From Otis tarda (taxonomy: Eukaryota; Chordata; Aves; Otidiformes; Otididae), in the NCBI GenBank assembly GCA_026413225.1, contig CM048554.1:45293963-45357962 (forward strand): a stretch of 64,000 nt of DNA, written 5' to 3'. The notes beneath the pieces were generated by a model. The model saw only the letters and a program-made list of their open reading frames with translations, had not been told where the DNA came from and made no database searches. Below are positions 61,883-64,000 of this stretch, one piece after another. Every line of letters begins with the position of its first letter. Within the stretch, counting starts at the first letter, position 1. The position numbers and the translations under genes were made by a program.

Positions 61883-64000
61883 ATAGATTTATTTCTGTGT
61901 TAGGATAACACAGAAACACTTGATTCTAAATAACTTTTTATTGGCTGTATTCACTAAGAAATTATGCTCCTGACTACTTCAGGCATTTGAGCAAGCTTTT
62001 GTGTATATATGTATATACACACACACTCTACAAGCTGAATACAGGCCCTTTCTTTTGTTAGGAAATCATACACTTAATACTTGAAGAAAGACCCAGTCTG
62101 TATGATGGGACATATTTTTCTTTCCCCCTTTGGCAGCGCATCTTCTATACTCCCACACTCAGCTCAGGATAATATTTGCTACTGTTGTTATCCCAACAAA
62201 GATATCTGCTATCATAGATTGCTCCTGACCTAACTTCATCATACCTCAACTCCTGTCTTCATCTTAAATTCTTGCAGAGGCAGCTTAGGATTTTGACAGG
62301 AGGAACCTGTTGTTTGTAATACAGCAATGAAGGGCAGCATTTGATAATGACTTGCAAGGAGAAAAGATTTATTCTGGACCTAGGAGATGTTACTTTCATG
62401 CATATTCTGGAAAACTGAAGAGAAATAAATAGCCTTCTACCCCCTTCCCCCTGAAGCAAAGAAATCTGACAGCTGTGAATGGCACAGGCTGAAGCCATTT
62501 TGAAGATGGATGTTTAAGTTGTGCAGTATGGATGGGATTCTTTAATAAGTATTCTCTTTTTCTTTCATTACATGAGGTTTTGCTTTTCTTGGATCATGTA
62601 GAGTCTTGTAAAAATGTAACAAACTACTATTCTGAATATGCCAAATAAGAAACAGATGGATCTCTTTAAAGAATAGTCTATCAGTAATATTAATCGGGTC
62701 TCATGTTTAGGGACCAAGCACCTCCCTTTCCTCATGCCAACCTTCTTAGCCTGAACAAAGAGGCTCTTCTAGCAATGACTTGCACATGGCAAAGGAGAAA
62801 AAGGAGATTTTGATAGCAACAGAATAAAGCACAGCATTTTTTTTTCTCTTTTCACAGTGTACTTTTAATGTGCTATACCCTTGGCTATTAAGCACAAGGT
62901 TTTCTGTGGTGGACTGAATTAAGCACAAGGCTTGACTCTGTTGCCAATGTCTTTTTCACACCACAGGTCAAGCGGTGTAACTCCATTGCCTCATGGCAAT
63001 GGACTTAAGTGTGGACTTAAGTTCCTCTGACTTAAGTGTGATCTTCCTCGATTGATACCATGTAGAGCTATATTCATGTGACTAAGCAAGAGCCTTCTGA
63101 ATTAAGAAAATTCCAGCTCGTATAGTGTACAATAGGATGTACTTAATACTCCTGACACACCAACTTATGCATTTTAGGTTAGAGCTTTACTTCAGGTTTT
63201 GCATTGACATTTTGCTTTAACTGAAGTGGCCTTGTTCTCTCTTGCTGTCTTGCCTTGTGACACCCTTTCTCAAGAAAGAAATCTCAGTGGTATGAATGAC
63301 TAAGTACTGTGTGGGTGGCCATCCTCTACTTCTTCATGAACAGCAGCTTCATATCACACACAACATATATTTTCTGTGCTATACTATCAAAACCTGATTT
63401 ACCTGCTGTGTTGACAGTAACACAGAACAGCAGCTTCAGAAATGGCTGCAATATGCCCTTTTGAGCTTATTAGACTTCATGAGTATACTTGGTGTGTCAA
63501 GCCTTGGATTGCCAGGTGGGTGAAGGCAATTGCAAGACAGATTCTGTGATTCTTGTAACCATCCTGACTGCCTCTAAGGTTGTTATGGGCAAAGAATGTG
63601 AGTTGCACAAAAGATGTACTTCAGAAAAATCAAATAATAAAGCTGAGATGTTCCTTTACTGTTGTTATTTTCTTTTACTTGGGATATTTCCAAAGTTGGG
63701 TGGGTGGGATGTACAGTACTTTTTTTTGTTGATGAAATTATAACTTAACCTAGATAAAACACATACATACTGTTATTTTAATAAAAGAAACAAGGCTCAC
63801 ATGTAAAACAGAAATATAATACAGTAAACATCCTTTTGTACTAGCCTAGTTATTTTTCTAAACTTGTGTGAGGCTGAGGTATTTGCCTTCCAAAACAGAA
63901 TTTTTGCAAGAGTCTGCAAGTTCTGTAATACCTTTTCCAGTATCTGTTGAGTGAGCCAAAGGTCTGTGGTCAAGTGGGCATCTCAGTTACAGCGCTTTAC
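61883..64000. other. Non-coding DNA, nothing recognised
   Basis: AT-rich. A short (TA)n/(CA)n patch lies at 62000-62026. TTAAGCACAAGG occurs twice (62889 and 62919), and GACTTAAGT(T/G) three times within 63002-63038, both tiny local duplications. No gene or interspersed repeat is recognised up to the end of the window. Confidence 0.55.

Noticed and set aside
1-64000. tRNA, rRNA, CRISPR array, endogenous retrovirus LTR or bacterial-type operon
   Set aside because: Scanned by eye for B-box-like words, regularly spaced repeats, paired LTRs and gag/pol/env-like frames. Only CR1-type reverse transcriptase was found.

Overview
The window reads as non-coding vertebrate nuclear DNA, most likely from a bird. 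The main evidence is four CR1 LINE retrotransposon copies. Their shared 3' end (a 'GGTCxxxTCCAAC' block followed by tandem ATTCTATG units) is the hallmark of avian CR1. The base composition is AT-rich, interspersed repeats are sparse, and there are no operons, ribosome-binding sites or dense ORFs. Older relics (MIR-like SINE fragments and a few amniote-wide repeats) fit a sauropsid genome. A crocodilian or turtle source cannot be excluded from sequence alone.

Layout. From 1 to about 40 kb the DNA is almost entirely unique, AT-rich intronic or intergenic sequence. It holds homopolymer tracts, a polypyrimidine/poly-C tract (6.34-6.38 kb), a long T-tract (8.28 kb), MIR-like relics (12.4 and 27.6 kb), a palindromic element (11.75 kb), an AT-rich microsatellite with a near-perfect hairpin (33.6 kb) and two GC-richer blocks (22.2-22.8 and 38.75-39.2 kb). 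At 40.84-41.85 kb lies a decayed plus-strand CR1. A foldback structure with roughly 75-95 bp inverted arms follows it directly (41.89-42.59 kb). A short CR1 3' end sits at 51.17-51.42 kb. The best-preserved element is a 2.1 kb plus-strand CR1 at 54.63-56.74 kb: most of its reverse transcriptase is open, broken only by two single-base frameshifts. A minus-strand CR1 3' end is at 61.57-61.88 kb. A GC-rich block open on both strands lies at 58.95-59.41 kb.

No host protein-coding gene could be identified with confidence. Several stretches have exon-like signals and are listed at low confidence: 1455-1551, 28797-29033 (two exons and an 87-nt intron with donor, branch point and acceptor), 39251-39332 and 58473-58576. 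The window may therefore lie inside a long intron, a lncRNA locus or the 5' part of a gene. I did not find an undescribed system that I could defend. The points most worth checking are the small two-exon candidate at 28.8-29.0 kb, the inverted-repeat element beside the CR1 at 41.9 kb, and the near-intact CR1.
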